Source: Sphingomonas parva (ex Maeng et al. 2020) (GTDB lineage Bacteria; Pseudomonadota; Alphaproteobacteria; Sphingomonadales; Sphingomonadaceae). From it: 64,000 bases of DNA. The notes under the pieces are model-generated. The model saw only the letters and a list, made by a program, of their open reading frames with translations. It was not told the DNA's origin and did no database searches. Shown one piece after another: positions 21,837 to 30,213 of the stretch; position 1 is the stretch's first letter, and each line of letters opens with the position of its first letter. Location of the stretch: NCBI RefSeq assembly GCF_004564275.1, contig NZ_SPDV01000001.1, forward strand, positions 124,001 to 188,000, written 5' to 3'. The translations under genes were made by a program, and so were the position numbers.

Positions 21837-23132
21837 ATGGCGGGCCCGATCGACGTCGCTTTCTGCTTCGACGACCACCTCGCGCTTCCCGGCGCGATCG
21901 CGATCCTGTCCTTGCTCGAGAGCCGACGGGAAGACGTTCGGCTGCACGTGCTGACCGACCCCCGCCTGGCGGCCGCACCATTGCTGCGTACGATTGCCGG
22001 TCGCCATGGCGTCTCGCTCAGGATCATCGACGCCGCACCGGAAAGCCGCGAAACGCTCGACGCGACCAGCGCCTACGGCCTGCCCTCGCTCGCGACCTAC
22101 CGGCGGATATTCCTCGGCGAGTTGCTGCCGGATCTCGACCGCATCCTCTATCTCGACGCGGACGTGCTGGTGCGGCGCTGCCTGTCAGCCCTCTGGACGC
22201 TTCCGCTCGACGGCAGGACGCTGGCGGCGGTACCCGATCCCTGGATGATCACCTTGCCCGCGGTGCGGGCGGAATTCCCCGACGGCTATTTCAACGCCGG
22301 GGTTCTTCTCCTCGATCTCGAGCGCTGCCGGACGGAGCGGCTGTCGGCGCGATGCCTGGGCGAGATCCGGCGGCGGCAGGAAGAGGCGGCGGCGCGCGGC
22401 GCGACGGCCTTGTCGTACAGCAACGAGCAGACGCCGCTCAACGCCTGCCTGCGCGACGACTGGAAGGCGCTTCCCCCCTTGTGGAACTTCACCGGATTGC
22501 ACGGCCCGCGCCTGGCCGGACTGCTCGGCATCCCTGGTGGCGAGCTCGCCGCAATTTCGGCCGATCCGGCGGTCGTGCATTTCCTCGGTGCATACAAGCC
22601 GTGGCTCGACGGGGTCGAGGGCCTGAGCCCGTGGCATGTCGCCTACCAGGCGTGGCGGGATCGGCTAGAGCGGGAATATGGCACCGGTGGCCTGGCCTGG
22701 CCGGGCGCGTTCACCAACGGCGCCGCCGCGGTGCGGGCGCGGCGGCTGATGGCGCTGAGGCTGGTGCACGCCGCGCGGACGCGCGGCATGGCGCATCCCG
22801 CCGTCGTGCTCACCGGCCTGCTCGGGCGCGAGATCGCGATCGTCGCGGCCGAGCAGGGGCTGAGCCTTTCGTGCTTCGCCAGCGATAATCCGCTGTTCTC
22901 GGGCGGCAGTCTCGACGGCATCCCGATCGTCTCGATCGCCGAGGCGGTCGCAGCCGGCTGTTCGGAGTTCATCCTCGGGGACTACCGGCGGCTCGACTGG
23001 AGCAAGGCGGGCGTGCGCGCCGCCGCCCGGGACGCGCCAGGGCTGCTGCACATGGTCGCGCTGGACGGCGAGAGCCGGTTCAGACCTTGCGGGTCAGCGT
23101 CCGCATCGCCTGGTCCAGCCCTTCCAGCGTGA
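21837..23132 (+). CDS. GT8-type glycosyltransferase with extra C-terminal domain
   Basis: The 431-residue protein has a GT8 (LgtC-like) fold: AFCFDDHLALPGAIAILSL at the start, DxD in LYLDADVLVRR near 105, PDGYFNAGVLLLDLERC, SNEQTPLNA near 196 and HFLGAYKPW near 248. These are the usual metal, sugar and nucleotide elements for a retaining UDP-sugar transferase. Residues about 300-415 form a second alpha/beta segment (HPAVVLTGLLGREIAIVA..., DGIPIVSIAEA, CSEFILGD) resembling a Rossmann-type nucleotide-binding unit. In this operon a peptide or phosphopeptide acceptor is possible; an LPS role is the alternative. The 3' end overlaps the convergent VWA gene by 53 bp. Confidence 0.83.
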   Translation: MAGPIDVAFCFDDHLALPGAIAILSLLESRREDVRLHVLTDPRLAAAPLLRTIAGRHGVSLRIIDAAPESRETLDATSAYGLPSLATYRRIFLGELLPDLDRILYLDADVLVRRCLSALWTLPLDGRTLAAVPDPWMITLPAVRAEFPDGYFNAGVLLLDLERCRTERLSARCLGEIRRRQEEAAARGATALSYSNEQTPLNACLRDDWKALPPLWNFTGLHGPRLAGLLGIPGGELAAISADPAVVHFLGAYKPWLDGVEGLSPWHVAYQAWRDRLEREYGTGGLAWPGAFTNGAAAVRARRLMALRLVHAARTRGMAHPAVVLTGLLGREIAIVAAEQGLSLSCFASDNPLFSGGSLDGIPIVSIAEAVAAGCSEFILGDYRRLDWSKAGVRAAARDAPGLLHMVALDGESRFRPCGSASASPGPALPA

Positions 23133-24258
23133 GCGGATACATCCGGTCCTGCATCAGCTGGCGAATCATCTGGGTGGACTGGGAATAGCCCCAATATTGC
23201 TCCGCCGTCGGGTTGAGCCACACGGCCGAGGGGTAGGTGGTCACCATTCGCTGCAGCCAGGTCGCGCCCGCTTCCTCGTTATAATGCTCGACGGATCCGC
23301 CGGCGTGGCTGATCTCGTACGGGCTCATCGCCGCATCGCCGACGAACACGAGCTTGTAGTCGTGGCCGAACTTGTGGAGCACGTCCCAAGTCGGTGTCCG
23401 CTCGCTGAACCGCCGCCGGTTGTCCTTCCACAGGCTCTCGTAAACGCAATTGTGGAAGTAGAAGAACGCGAGGTTCTTGAACTCGGACGTGGCGGCCGAG
23501 AACAATTCCTCGCAGAGCGCGATGTGGGGATCCATCGATCCGCCGACGTCGAGGAAGAGCAGGAGCTTCACGGCATTGTGGCGTTCCGGGCGCATCTGGA
23601 TGTCGAGCCAGCCGCGCCGGGCGGTGCCGTCGATCGTGCCCTCGAGGTCGAGCTCCTCGGCCGCGCCTTCGCGGGCGAAGCGGCGTAACCGGCGCAGCGC
23701 GACCTTGATGTTGCGCGTGCCGAGCTCGCGCGCATTGTCGAGGTTCCGGAACTCGCGCTTGTCCCACACCTTGAGCGCGCGGCCGTGCCGGCCCTCGCCG
23801 CCGATCCGCACGCCCTCCGGAGTGTAGCCGCCGTGGCCGAACGGGGAGGTGCCGCCGGTGCCGATCCACTTGCTGCCGCCCTGGTGGCGCTCCTTCTGCT
23901 CCTCCAGCCGCTTCTTCAGCGCCTCCATGATCTCTTCCCACGAGCCGAGCGACTTCACTTCCTCCATCTGCTCGGGCGTCAGATAGAGCTCGGCCAGCTT
24001 GCGCAGCCATTCCTCCGGTATCGGCACCGCGTCCGGCCCGTAGTCCGCTTCGATGCCCTTGAAGACCTTGGCGAACACCTGGTCGAAGCGATCGAGCAGC
24101 GCCTCGTCCTTCACGAAGGTCGCGCGGGCGAGGTAATAGAATTCCTCCGGCCGGGTGGAGATCACCTCGGCGTCGAGCGCCTCGAGCAGGGTGAGATGCT
24201 CCTTGAGGGACGCCGGGATGCCGGCGCTGCGGAGCTCATCGACGAACGAGAAGAACAT
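23080..24258 (-). CDS. CoxE-like von Willebrand factor A domain protein
   Basis: The 392-residue protein matches the COG3552/CoxE-type VWA family: an all-helical N-terminal half (FVDELRSAGIPASLKEHL...) and a central linker with SPFGHGGYTPEGVRIGG. A VWA domain follows with a MIDAS-type DVGGSMDPH (D-x-G-x-S in place of D-x-S-x-S) and later VFVGDAAMSPYEI. Such proteins usually work with a MoxR AAA+ ATPase in cofactor or metal insertion; no MoxR gene is adjacent here. The C-terminus overlaps the glycosyltransferase gene tail by 53 bp. Confidence 0.88.
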   Translation of the reverse strand: MFFSFVDELRSAGIPASLKEHLTLLEALDAEVISTRPEEFYYLARATFVKDEALLDRFDQVFAKVFKGIEADYGPDAVPIPEEWLRKLAELYLTPEQMEEVKSLGSWEEIMEALKKRLEEQKERHQGGSKWIGTGGTSPFGHGGYTPEGVRIGGEGRHGRALKVWDKREFRNLDNARELGTRNIKVALRRLRRFAREGAAEELDLEGTIDGTARRGWLDIQMRPERHNAVKLLLFLDVGGSMDPHIALCEELFSAATSEFKNLAFFYFHNCVYESLWKDNRRRFSERTPTWDVLHKFGHDYKLVFVGDAAMSPYEISHAGGSVEHYNEEAGATWLQRMVTTYPSAVWLNPTAEQYWGYSQSTQMIRQLMQDRMYPLTLEGLDQAMRTLTRKV

Positions 24259-24372
24259 CCCCTTGACCTAACCACTTGCCGCCGGTGGTACCAGCGGGCG
24301 GCGCGCACGGCTGGTTAACGGCCTTTCAACACTTCATCCCTAGCGTGCGCGCGAACCAATCCAGGGGGATGT

Positions 24373-25812
24373 GTGGCAAGTTCAGCGATCGAGGCACCGG
24401 ACGGCAACGCGATCAGCACCGTCGCACGCAATTGCGGCTCGCTGGCGATCGAGTGCAGCGACGTCTCCGGCTATGTGGCGGGCGTCTCGGAGCGCATCTC
24501 GTCCAATCTGAAGATGCTCGACAGCCTCGAGGACGTCACCAGCCGGCTGTTGCTCGATCAGGCGCGGGTCGCCGAATCGACCGACGAGGCGCGGATCCTC
24601 GCCGAGCAGGCGCGCGACAAATTGGGTCAGGGCAGGGCGGCGATCGAGGATACCATCTCGATCTTCAGCGGCCTCACCGAACTGGTCGTCCAGCTCGGCG
24701 AAAGAATGGCCGGCTTCGCCGAGGCGATGAGCCAGGTCCAGAAGGTCTCGAGCACGATCGAGGGCATTGCCTACAAGACCAACATGCTGGCGCTGAACGC
24801 GACGATCGAGGCGGCGCGCGCCGGAGAGTCCGGACGCAGCTTCGCCGTCGTCGCGGCCGAGGTGAAGAAGCTTGCCCATGATACGCGCGCGGCGACCAGC
24901 GAGATCGCCGCGACGGTCGCGTCCCTCACCCATGAAGCCGAGGCCGTGACCAGCGAGATCGAGACCGGAGTCAGTCGCAGCCGCGAGGCGCAGAGCGGCT
25001 TCGCCGCGATCACCACCACCGTCCGTGACGTCGCCGACATCGTCGCAATGGTCGATCGCCAGACCGATGGCATCGCCCAGTCGACCAGCCTGATCCAGCA
25101 GAGCGTCGATCGGGTCAAATCGGGCCTCTCCAGCTTCGCGGTCGACGCACGGGAGAACGGCGGGGAGCTCCATACCGTCCACGACCGGCTCAACCGGCTC
25201 GAGCGCCTCTCGGGCGACATGCTCGATCGTCTCGCCAGTTGCGGCGTCAGGATCGACGACACCGTCTTCATCGAGCGGTCGCAGCAGGTGACCGGCGAGA
25301 TCGCGTCGTTGATCGAAGCGGGCGTGGCCCGCGGCGAGGTCACGCTCGAGGACGTGTTCGACACCGATTACGTGCCCATGCCGGGAACCGATCCGGTCCA
25401 GTACACCACCCGTTTCTGCGAATGGGCGGACACCCACATCCGCGCCGTCCTCGATCGGGTCAGCGCCGAGGATCCGCGCTACATCGGCTGCGTGATGAGC
25501 GACATGAACGGCTATTTGCCGACCCATGTGACCGCCCGTTCCCAGCCGCAGAGCTCCGATCCGGCATGGAACGCCAAGAACTGCCGCAACCGCCGCAACA
25601 TGATCGACGACGCCACCCGTCGGGCGATCGAGAGCGACAAGGAGGCGATGCTCGTCACCTACCGCATCAACCTCGGCGAAGGACAGTTCCTGCCGGTCAA
25701 GAACGTCTTCGTGCCGCTCTACATCGGCGGCCGGCGCTGGGGCAATTTCGAGCTCGCCTATCGCGACGAGGAGATGCGCCTCGACGCCCGCCGGGGCGAA
25801 TCCTCGATCTGA
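24373..25812 (+). CDS. Soluble methyl-accepting chemotaxis-like protein with C-terminal sensor domain
   Basis: The 479-residue protein has no transmembrane helix. Residues about 30-300 form a coiled-coil signalling domain with the MCP hairpin tip [40 protein letters not shown]. Residues about 310-470 form a C-terminal globular domain ([11 protein letters not shown]..., [47 protein letters not shown]) resembling a Cache/PAS-like sensor. Sensor-after-signalling order and lack of membrane anchors suggest an intracellular signal. The GTG start at 24373 has GGGGG 4 bases before it. No che genes are nearby. Confidence 0.87.
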   Translation: MASSAIEAPDGNAISTVARNCGSLAIECSDVSGYVAGVSERISSNLKMLDSLEDVTSRLLLDQARVAESTDEARILAEQARDKLGQGRAAIEDTISIFSGLTELVVQLGERMAGFAEAMSQVQKVSSTIEGIAYKTNMLALNATIEAARAGESGRSFAVVAAEVKKLAHDTRAATSEIAATVASLTHEAEAVTSEIETGVSRSREAQSGFAAITTTVRDVADIVAMVDRQTDGIAQSTSLIQQSVDRVKSGLSSFAVDARENGGELHTVHDRLNRLERLSGDMLDRLASCGVRIDDTVFIERSQQVTGEIASLIEAGVARGEVTLEDVFDTDYVPMPGTDPVQYTTRFCEWADTHIRAVLDRVSAEDPRYIGCVMSDMNGYLPTHVTARSQPQSSDPAWNAKNCRNRRNMIDDATRRAIESDKEAMLVTYRINLGEGQFLPVKNVFVPLYIGGRRWGNFELAYRDEEMRLDARRGESSI

Positions 25813-25834
25813 GCGCCCCCGGCCTCACGGCAAG

Positions 25835-26839
25835 TCAGGCGAAGAGGCGCGTCACGGCGTAAGTGATCGCGGCGATCACCGCCGCCGCCGGCAGGGTGAG
25901 CACCCAGGCGACGACGATGTTGCCGGCCACGCCCCAGCGCACCGCCGAGGCCCGCCGCGCCGCACCGACGCCCATGATCGCGCCGGTGATCGTGTGGGTG
26001 GTCGACACCGGAACGCCGAGCGACGTCGCCGAAAACAGCATGATCGCGCCGCCCGTTTCGGCGCAGAAGCCCTGGTGGGGAGTGAGGCGCGTGATCTTCG
26101 ATCCCATCGTATGGACGATCCGCCAGCCGCCCATCAGGGTGCCGAGACCCATCGCCGCCTGCGCCGACAGCACCACCCACAAGGGCACGTGGAACTCCCC
26201 GCCCAGATAGCCCTGCGAATAGAGCAGCACGGCGATGATCCCCATCGTCTTCTGCGCATCGTTGGCACCGTGGCCGAGCGAATAGAGCGCGGCGGAGACC
26301 AATTGCAGCCGCCGGAACGCCTTGTCCGCAGCCTTGGCGGGGGCGGGGCGCGCCACCCAGGAGGTCAGCGCCACCAGCAGGATCGCGACGATCATGCCGA
26401 GGATCGGCGACAGGAAGATCGCCACGGTTGTCTTGATCACGCCCGAGGCGACGACGACTCCGACCCCCGCCTTGGTGACTCCCGCCCCGAGCAGGCCGCC
26501 GATCAGCGCGTGGCTGGAGGAGGAGGGGATGCCGAGCGTCCAGGTGATCACGTTCCAGGCGATCGCGCCGGTCAGCGCGGCGAAGATCACCGCCGGATCG
26601 ATGATGCTCGCATCGACGATGCCCTTGCCGATCGTCTCGGCGACATGGAGGCCGAAGAACAGGAAGGCGATGAAGTTGAAGAAGGCCGCCCAGACGACGG
26701 CGAGCTGCGGCGAGAGCACGCGCGTCGAGACGACCGTGGCGATCGAGTTCGCCGCGTCGTGCAGGCCGTTGATGAAATCGAAGGCGAGGGCGATGCCGAT
26801 CAGCGCGATCACCAGCGGCAGTGCGAGCGTGGGTTCCAT
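25835..26839 (-). CDS. pit: Low-affinity inorganic phosphate transporter, Pit family
   Basis: The 334-residue membrane protein has about ten hydrophobic segments and the two Pit/PHO4 signature repeats: GLHDAANSIATVVSTRVLSP near the N-terminus and GHGANDAQKTMGII in the second half. TLGIPSSSSHALIGGLLG and GVPVSTTHTITGAIMGVG are also present. It imports metal-phosphate with protons. It lies 7 bp downstream of a DUF47/PhoU-like gene, the standard Pit regulator pairing. Confidence 0.95.
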   Translation of the reverse strand: MEPTLALPLVIALIGIALAFDFINGLHDAANSIATVVSTRVLSPQLAVVWAAFFNFIAFLFFGLHVAETIGKGIVDASIIDPAVIFAALTGAIAWNVITWTLGIPSSSSHALIGGLLGAGVTKAGVGVVVASGVIKTTVAIFLSPILGMIVAILLVALTSWVARPAPAKAADKAFRRLQLVSAALYSLGHGANDAQKTMGIIAVLLYSQGYLGGEFHVPLWVVLSAQAAMGLGTLMGGWRIVHTMGSKITRLTPHQGFCAETGGAIMLFSATSLGVPVSTTHTITGAIMGVGAARRASAVRWGVAGNIVVAWVLTLPAAAVIAAITYAVTRLFA

Positions 26840-26846
26840 CGGCCGT

Positions 26847-27491
26847 TCAGGCGTGATCGATCACGATGCCCTGGATCTCGTCGGCCACGTCCTCCAGCCT
26901 GTCGAGCACGCGCTCGAGATGGCTGTAGACCTCGCGGCCGACGAAGAAGGCCATGGGCTTCGTCGTCGCATTCGTCTGGAAGAGCGTCTTCAGGCCCTCC
27001 TCGTGCAGGTCGTCGGCGCGGCCTTCGAGGTGGACGATCTGCTCGGTCAGCTCGTGGAGCTGGGTCGCATTCTTGCCGATGTTGCGGAGCAGCGGCACCG
27101 CCTGGGCGACGAGCCGCGCGGCCTCCGCGGCGAGGCTGGCGATCTCGTGCATCTGCGGCTCGAAATCGGAGACCTCGTAGAGCGTGATCGCCTTCGCGGT
27201 CTGCCACATCTCGTCCACGGCATCGTCCATCGACGAGATCAGGCCGGTGATCGCGCTGCGATCGAACGGCGTGATGAACGAGCGTCGGACGGCGAGCAGC
27301 ACCTCACGCGTGACGTCGTCCGCCTCGTTCTCGTGCGTGCCGATGGCCTTGCAGCTTTCGGCGATCGGCGTTTCCCGGGCGAACATCCGGACCATCGCGT
27401 CGGCGCCGCCGACCATCGTCGCCGCGTGACGGGCGAACAGGTCGAAGAAGCGTTCTTCCTTGGGCATCAGCCGCTGGAATGCTTTGAGCAT
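26847..27491 (-). CDS. DUF47 / PhoU-like Pit accessory protein
   Basis: The 214-residue all-helical protein belongs to DUF47 (YkaA-type), which is encoded with Pit transporters and is thought to control them. Signature features are MPKEERFFDLFARHAATMV, HENEADDVTREVL, TPFDRSAITGLISSMDDAVDEM, and the acidic metal-cluster-type E/D positions of PhoU proteins. The ATG at 27491 is chosen because AGGGGG lies 6 bases upstream; a TTG directly before it is in frame. It is operonic with pit. Confidence 0.92.
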   Translation of the reverse strand: MLKAFQRLMPKEERFFDLFARHAATMVGGADAMVRMFARETPIAESCKAIGTHENEADDVTREVLLAVRRSFITPFDRSAITGLISSMDDAVDEMWQTAKAITLYEVSDFEPQMHEIASLAAEAARLVAQAVPLLRNIGKNATQLHELTEQIVHLEGRADDLHEEGLKTLFQTNATTKPMAFFVGREVYSHLERVLDRLEDVADEIQGIVIDHA

Positions 27492-27538
27492 CAATTACCC
27501 CCTGGTGATCGAGCGCGCGCCTAGCAGAGTAGGTACGC

Positions 27539-27967
27539 TTAGCAAAGCGGGGCTTCCACGCCCCGCAGCAGGAGCTTGAGGTCGGCCTCGTGAACGGCGT
27601 CGGCCGCCTCGTCGGGAGCGAACCAGCGGCGCTCGCGCTGGTTCCGCTCCGGCCACGAGTCCAACTCTTCCTCGACCATCATCGTGAACAGCCGCACCTC
27701 GGTGGGAACCACCACGCCGCTCCGCTTTCTCTTGTCGTAGCGATAGCTGCCGAGCGGCGGCGAACGGACCGAACCGCGAACGCCGGCCTCCTCGAACGCT
27801 TCCTGGGCCGCCGTCTGCTCCGGGGAGAGATTGGGGATCGGATTGCCGCGTGGCACGACCCAGCGCCGGGTATCGCGCGAGGTGACGAGCAGGATCCGGA
27901 CCTCGCCCTCGGCGATCCGGACCGGAACCACTCCGAACTGAACGGCCACGCACTCTCCTTCCGACAC
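27539..27967 (-). CDS. NUDIX hydrolase
   Basis: The 142-residue protein (GTG start) resembles diphosphoinositol-polyphosphate-type Nudix proteins: GVVPVRIAEGEVRILLVTS, WVVPRGNPIPNLSPEQTAAQEAFEEAGVRG, then SYRYDKRKRSG. The Nudix box is slightly relaxed: the Gly-to-Glu spacing is longer than canonical, while EAFEEAGV is kept. Pyrophosphohydrolase activity on a nucleoside- or inositol-type diphosphate is likely, but the substrate is not predictable. It lies between the DUF47 gene and a terminator. Confidence 0.88.
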   Translation of the reverse strand: MSEGECVAVQFGVVPVRIAEGEVRILLVTSRDTRRWVVPRGNPIPNLSPEQTAAQEAFEEAGVRGSVRSPPLGSYRYDKRKRSGVVVPTEVRLFTMMVEEELDSWPERNQRERRWFAPDEAADAVHEADLKLLLRGVEAPLC

Positions 27968-27981
27968 TCTCTGGATGCAAC

Positions 27982-28010
27982 AAAAAGGGCGGCGGAACGA
28001 TCCGCCGCCC
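27982..28010 (-). terminator. Rho-independent terminator of the DoxX gene
   Basis: On the minus strand a perfect 10-bp stem (28010-28001 with 27996-27987, loop TCGT) is followed by five T (27986-27982). It starts 20 bp after the DoxX stop and so separates that gene from the Nudix gene. Confidence 0.85.
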
Positions 28011-28030
28011 TTCCTAGCCCGATCCGGAGC

Positions 28031-28462
28031 TCAGGCGGTAGCCGGATCGCTCGCCGCGTGCCTGGCCTTCGCATCATCGAGCGCGTAAGCGCCGGCGCCG
28101 AGCAAGGCCTGGACGAGCAGCAGGATCGTCCAGAAGACCGGGAATTCCCAGCCACCGCCGGGGCTGCTGAACAGCCAGCCGTTGCCGACATGCTGCAGCG
28201 CGGCCCCGATCATCAGCGGCACGAAGGCGAGGCTGACGACGCGGACCTGCACGCCGGCGATCAGCGTCAGGCCGCCGGCGATCTCAGCGGCAATCGTCGC
28301 ATAGCCCAGGAAGCCCGGGTAGCCGATCGACTCGAAATAGGCGGCGGTCCCGGCCGGCGTGAAGGTCAGCACCTTCAGCACGAAGCCGTGGGCGAGGAAG
28401 AGCAGGCCCATCGAGACCCTCAGGACGAGGGCGGCGATGTCGGAAAGAGCTGTCTGGTTCAT
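28031..28462 (-). CDS. DoxX family membrane protein
   Basis: The 143-residue protein has four hydrophobic segments and the DoxX signature: LVLRVSMGLLFLAHGFVLKV, then TAAYFESIGYPGFLGYATIAAEIAGGLTLI, followed by a third helix with PLMIGAALQHVGNGW and FSSPGGGWEFPVFW. DoxX proteins occur in redox and thiol-stress contexts. It lies downstream of a LysR regulator on the same strand and may be co-transcribed with it or separately. A terminator follows. Confidence 0.9.
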   Translation of the reverse strand: MNQTALSDIAALVLRVSMGLLFLAHGFVLKVLTFTPAGTAAYFESIGYPGFLGYATIAAEIAGGLTLIAGVQVRVVSLAFVPLMIGAALQHVGNGWLFSSPGGGWEFPVFWTILLLVQALLGAGAYALDDAKARHAASDPATA

Positions 28463-28578
28463 GGCGTGTCCTCATGCTGGCGCGCCAGATCGGCGGCATG
28501 GCCGCGATCTAGGCTGTCGAACCAAGCACAGGAATTCGCGAGTTGCGAAATGCGGGCTTGCAATGATGCACAGCCCGG

Positions 28579-29466
28579 TCAGCGTGCCTCGATCATCGCC
28601 CTCGAGCGGCCGATCGCCTCCGACACGAAGTCGAGGAAGACGCGCACCCGGGCGGTGCGGCGAAGGTCCTCATGCACGAGCAGCCACAGATCGGTGGAAA
28701 CTTCGGCAAGCGGCGCGCCGACGCGCTGCAGTCCGCTTTCCTCGCCGAGATAGCAGGGGAGGACCGCGAGCCCGAGGCCGACACGCGCGGCGTCGACCAG
28801 GGCAACGAACGAGCTCGCCCGAAAGCCGATCCGCTCTCTCGGCACGTTGTCGGCGATCCAGCGATAGGCGCCCAGGTGCGAGAGGCTGTCGTCGAGGCCG
28901 CAGAACTGGTGCGTGCGATCGAGATCCGGCCCGCCGGTCGCGGCCAGATAGGACGGGGCGCCGTAGACCGCGAAGGCGATGGTGGCGAGGCGGCGGCCGT
29001 GCAGGGTCTCGGGCGGCTTGGCCGAGGGGCGGAGCGCGACGTCGGCATCGCGGCGGGTCAGGTTGAGAAACTCGTTGCCGGTGACGAGCTCGACACAGAT
29101 TTCCGGATAGGCGCGCCGGAAATCGGCGCAGATCGGTATCACGGTCGAGATCATCGTGTCGGTGGTGGTGAAGCGGACGGTTCCGCTCGGCCGCAGATCC
29201 TCGCCCGCCAGCCGGCGTTCGAGGGCGATGACGTCGTCGTCGAGCCGGCCGGCGAGCGCGATCACCTCCTCGCCCGCGGCCGTGGGCGCATAGCCGTCGC
29301 GGCGCCGGTCGAAGAGCCGCACGCCGAGCTGCTCCTCGATCGCGGCGATACGCCGGAAGACGGTCGAATGGTTCACCCGCAATGTCCGTGCCGCGCCGGA
29401 GAGGGAGCCGGTGCGGCCGACGCTCAGCACGTAGAGGAGATCGTCCCAAGCCAGCCGCCTGTGCAT
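28579..29466 (-). CDS. LysR-family transcriptional regulator
   Basis: The 295-residue protein has an N-terminal winged helix-turn-helix (WDDLLYVLSVGRTGSLSGAARTLRVNHSTVFRRIAAIEE) and a C-terminal type-2 periplasmic-binding-fold effector domain (GTVRFTTTDTMISTVIP, DADVALRPSAKPP, GLGLAVLPCYLGEESGL). It is divergent from the GST gene, with 108 bp between them, so regulation of that gene (and perhaps DoxX) is the natural guess. An 8-bp palindrome GAATATTC at 29495-29502 in that gap could be part of its binding site. Confidence 0.92.
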   Translation of the reverse strand: MHRRLAWDDLLYVLSVGRTGSLSGAARTLRVNHSTVFRRIAAIEEQLGVRLFDRRRDGYAPTAAGEEVIALAGRLDDDVIALERRLAGEDLRPSGTVRFTTTDTMISTVIPICADFRRAYPEICVELVTGNEFLNLTRRDADVALRPSAKPPETLHGRRLATIAFAVYGAPSYLAATGGPDLDRTHQFCGLDDSLSHLGAYRWIADNVPRERIGFRASSFVALVDAARVGLGLAVLPCYLGEESGLQRVGAPLAEVSTDLWLLVHEDLRRTARVRVFLDFVSEAIGRSRAMIEAR

Positions 29467-29562
29467 AGGTGCAAAGCTCCGTTGCCGAAAATGCGAATAT
29501 TCTGGCGGAGGCTAACAGGCGAAAAACGGTGGCGGAAGAGCGCGAGGCTCTTCGATCGCCTC

Positions 29563-29568
29563 AGGAGG
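29563..29568 (+). promoter_or_regulatory. Shine-Dalgarno deciding the GST start
   Basis: A perfect AGGAGG touches an in-frame ATG at 29569 but is 6 bases before a second ATG at 29575, so the latter is the likely start. Confidence 0.8.
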
Positions 29569-29574
29569 ATGATT

Positions 29575-30195
29575 ATGCGTCTCTACTACACGCCCGGCAC
29601 CTGCTCGCTCGCGCCGCACATCGTCGCCAGGGAAGCGGGGCTCCCGCTCGATCTGGTGAAGGTCGATCTCGCCACCAAGCGCGCCGAGGACGGCGGAGAC
29701 TATCTCGCGGTCAATCCAAAGGGGCCGGTGCCGGCCCTCGTCCTCGACGACGGCTTCGTGCTGACCGAGGCTGCGGTGGTCATTCAGTATCTTGCCGATC
29801 TCGCGCCGCAGAGCGGGCTTCTCCCGCCGGCGGGGACCCGCGCGCGCTATGTCGCGCAGCAATGGCTGAACTATGTCGCGACCGAGCTGCACAAGGGCTT
29901 CGGGCCGCTCTGGCACAAGGAAACGCCGGCCGAGATGCGGGCGATCGTTCGCGCCCAGCTCGCCGATCGCTTCGCCTTTCTCGACCGCGAGCTTGCCGCA
30001 CGCCCCTATCTGACCGGCAATGCCTTCGCCGCGCCGGACGCTTACGCCTTCACCGTGCTGAGCTGGGGTCGGTATCTCTCGATCGATCTGGCGCGCTGGC
30101 CGAACGTCGCCGCTTATGTCGATCGCATCGCCGCCCGGTCGAGAGTGCGCGAGGCGCTGATCGCCGAGGGCCTGATCGAAGCCGAGGCAGCCTGA
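29575..30195 (+). CDS. Beta-class glutathione S-transferase
   Basis: The 206-residue protein is a beta-class GST: MRLYYTPGTCSLAPHIVAREAG with Cys10 as the expected catalytic/glutathione-contacting cysteine. The thioredoxin-fold segment VNPKGPVPALVLDDGFVLTEAAVVIQYLADL follows, then an all-helical C-terminal domain ending in AYVDRIAARSRVREAL. It conjugates or binds glutathione in detoxification. It is divergent from a LysR regulator and convergent with the CoA-transferase gene. Confidence 0.95.
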   Translation: MRLYYTPGTCSLAPHIVAREAGLPLDLVKVDLATKRAEDGGDYLAVNPKGPVPALVLDDGFVLTEAAVVIQYLADLAPQSGLLPPAGTRARYVAQQWLNYVATELHKGFGPLWHKETPAEMRAIVRAQLADRFAFLDRELAARPYLTGNAFAAPDAYAFTVLSWGRYLSIDLARWPNVAAYVDRIAARSRVREALIAEGLIEAEAA

Positions 30196-30213
30196 GGCAG
30201 GGGGAGGGGGCGA

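Noticed and set aside
19125-23132. Complete lasso-peptide biosynthetic cluster
   Set aside because: No asparagine-synthetase-like cyclase, no transglutaminase-like B2 protease and no ABC exporter are present, so only a RiPP-like label is justified.
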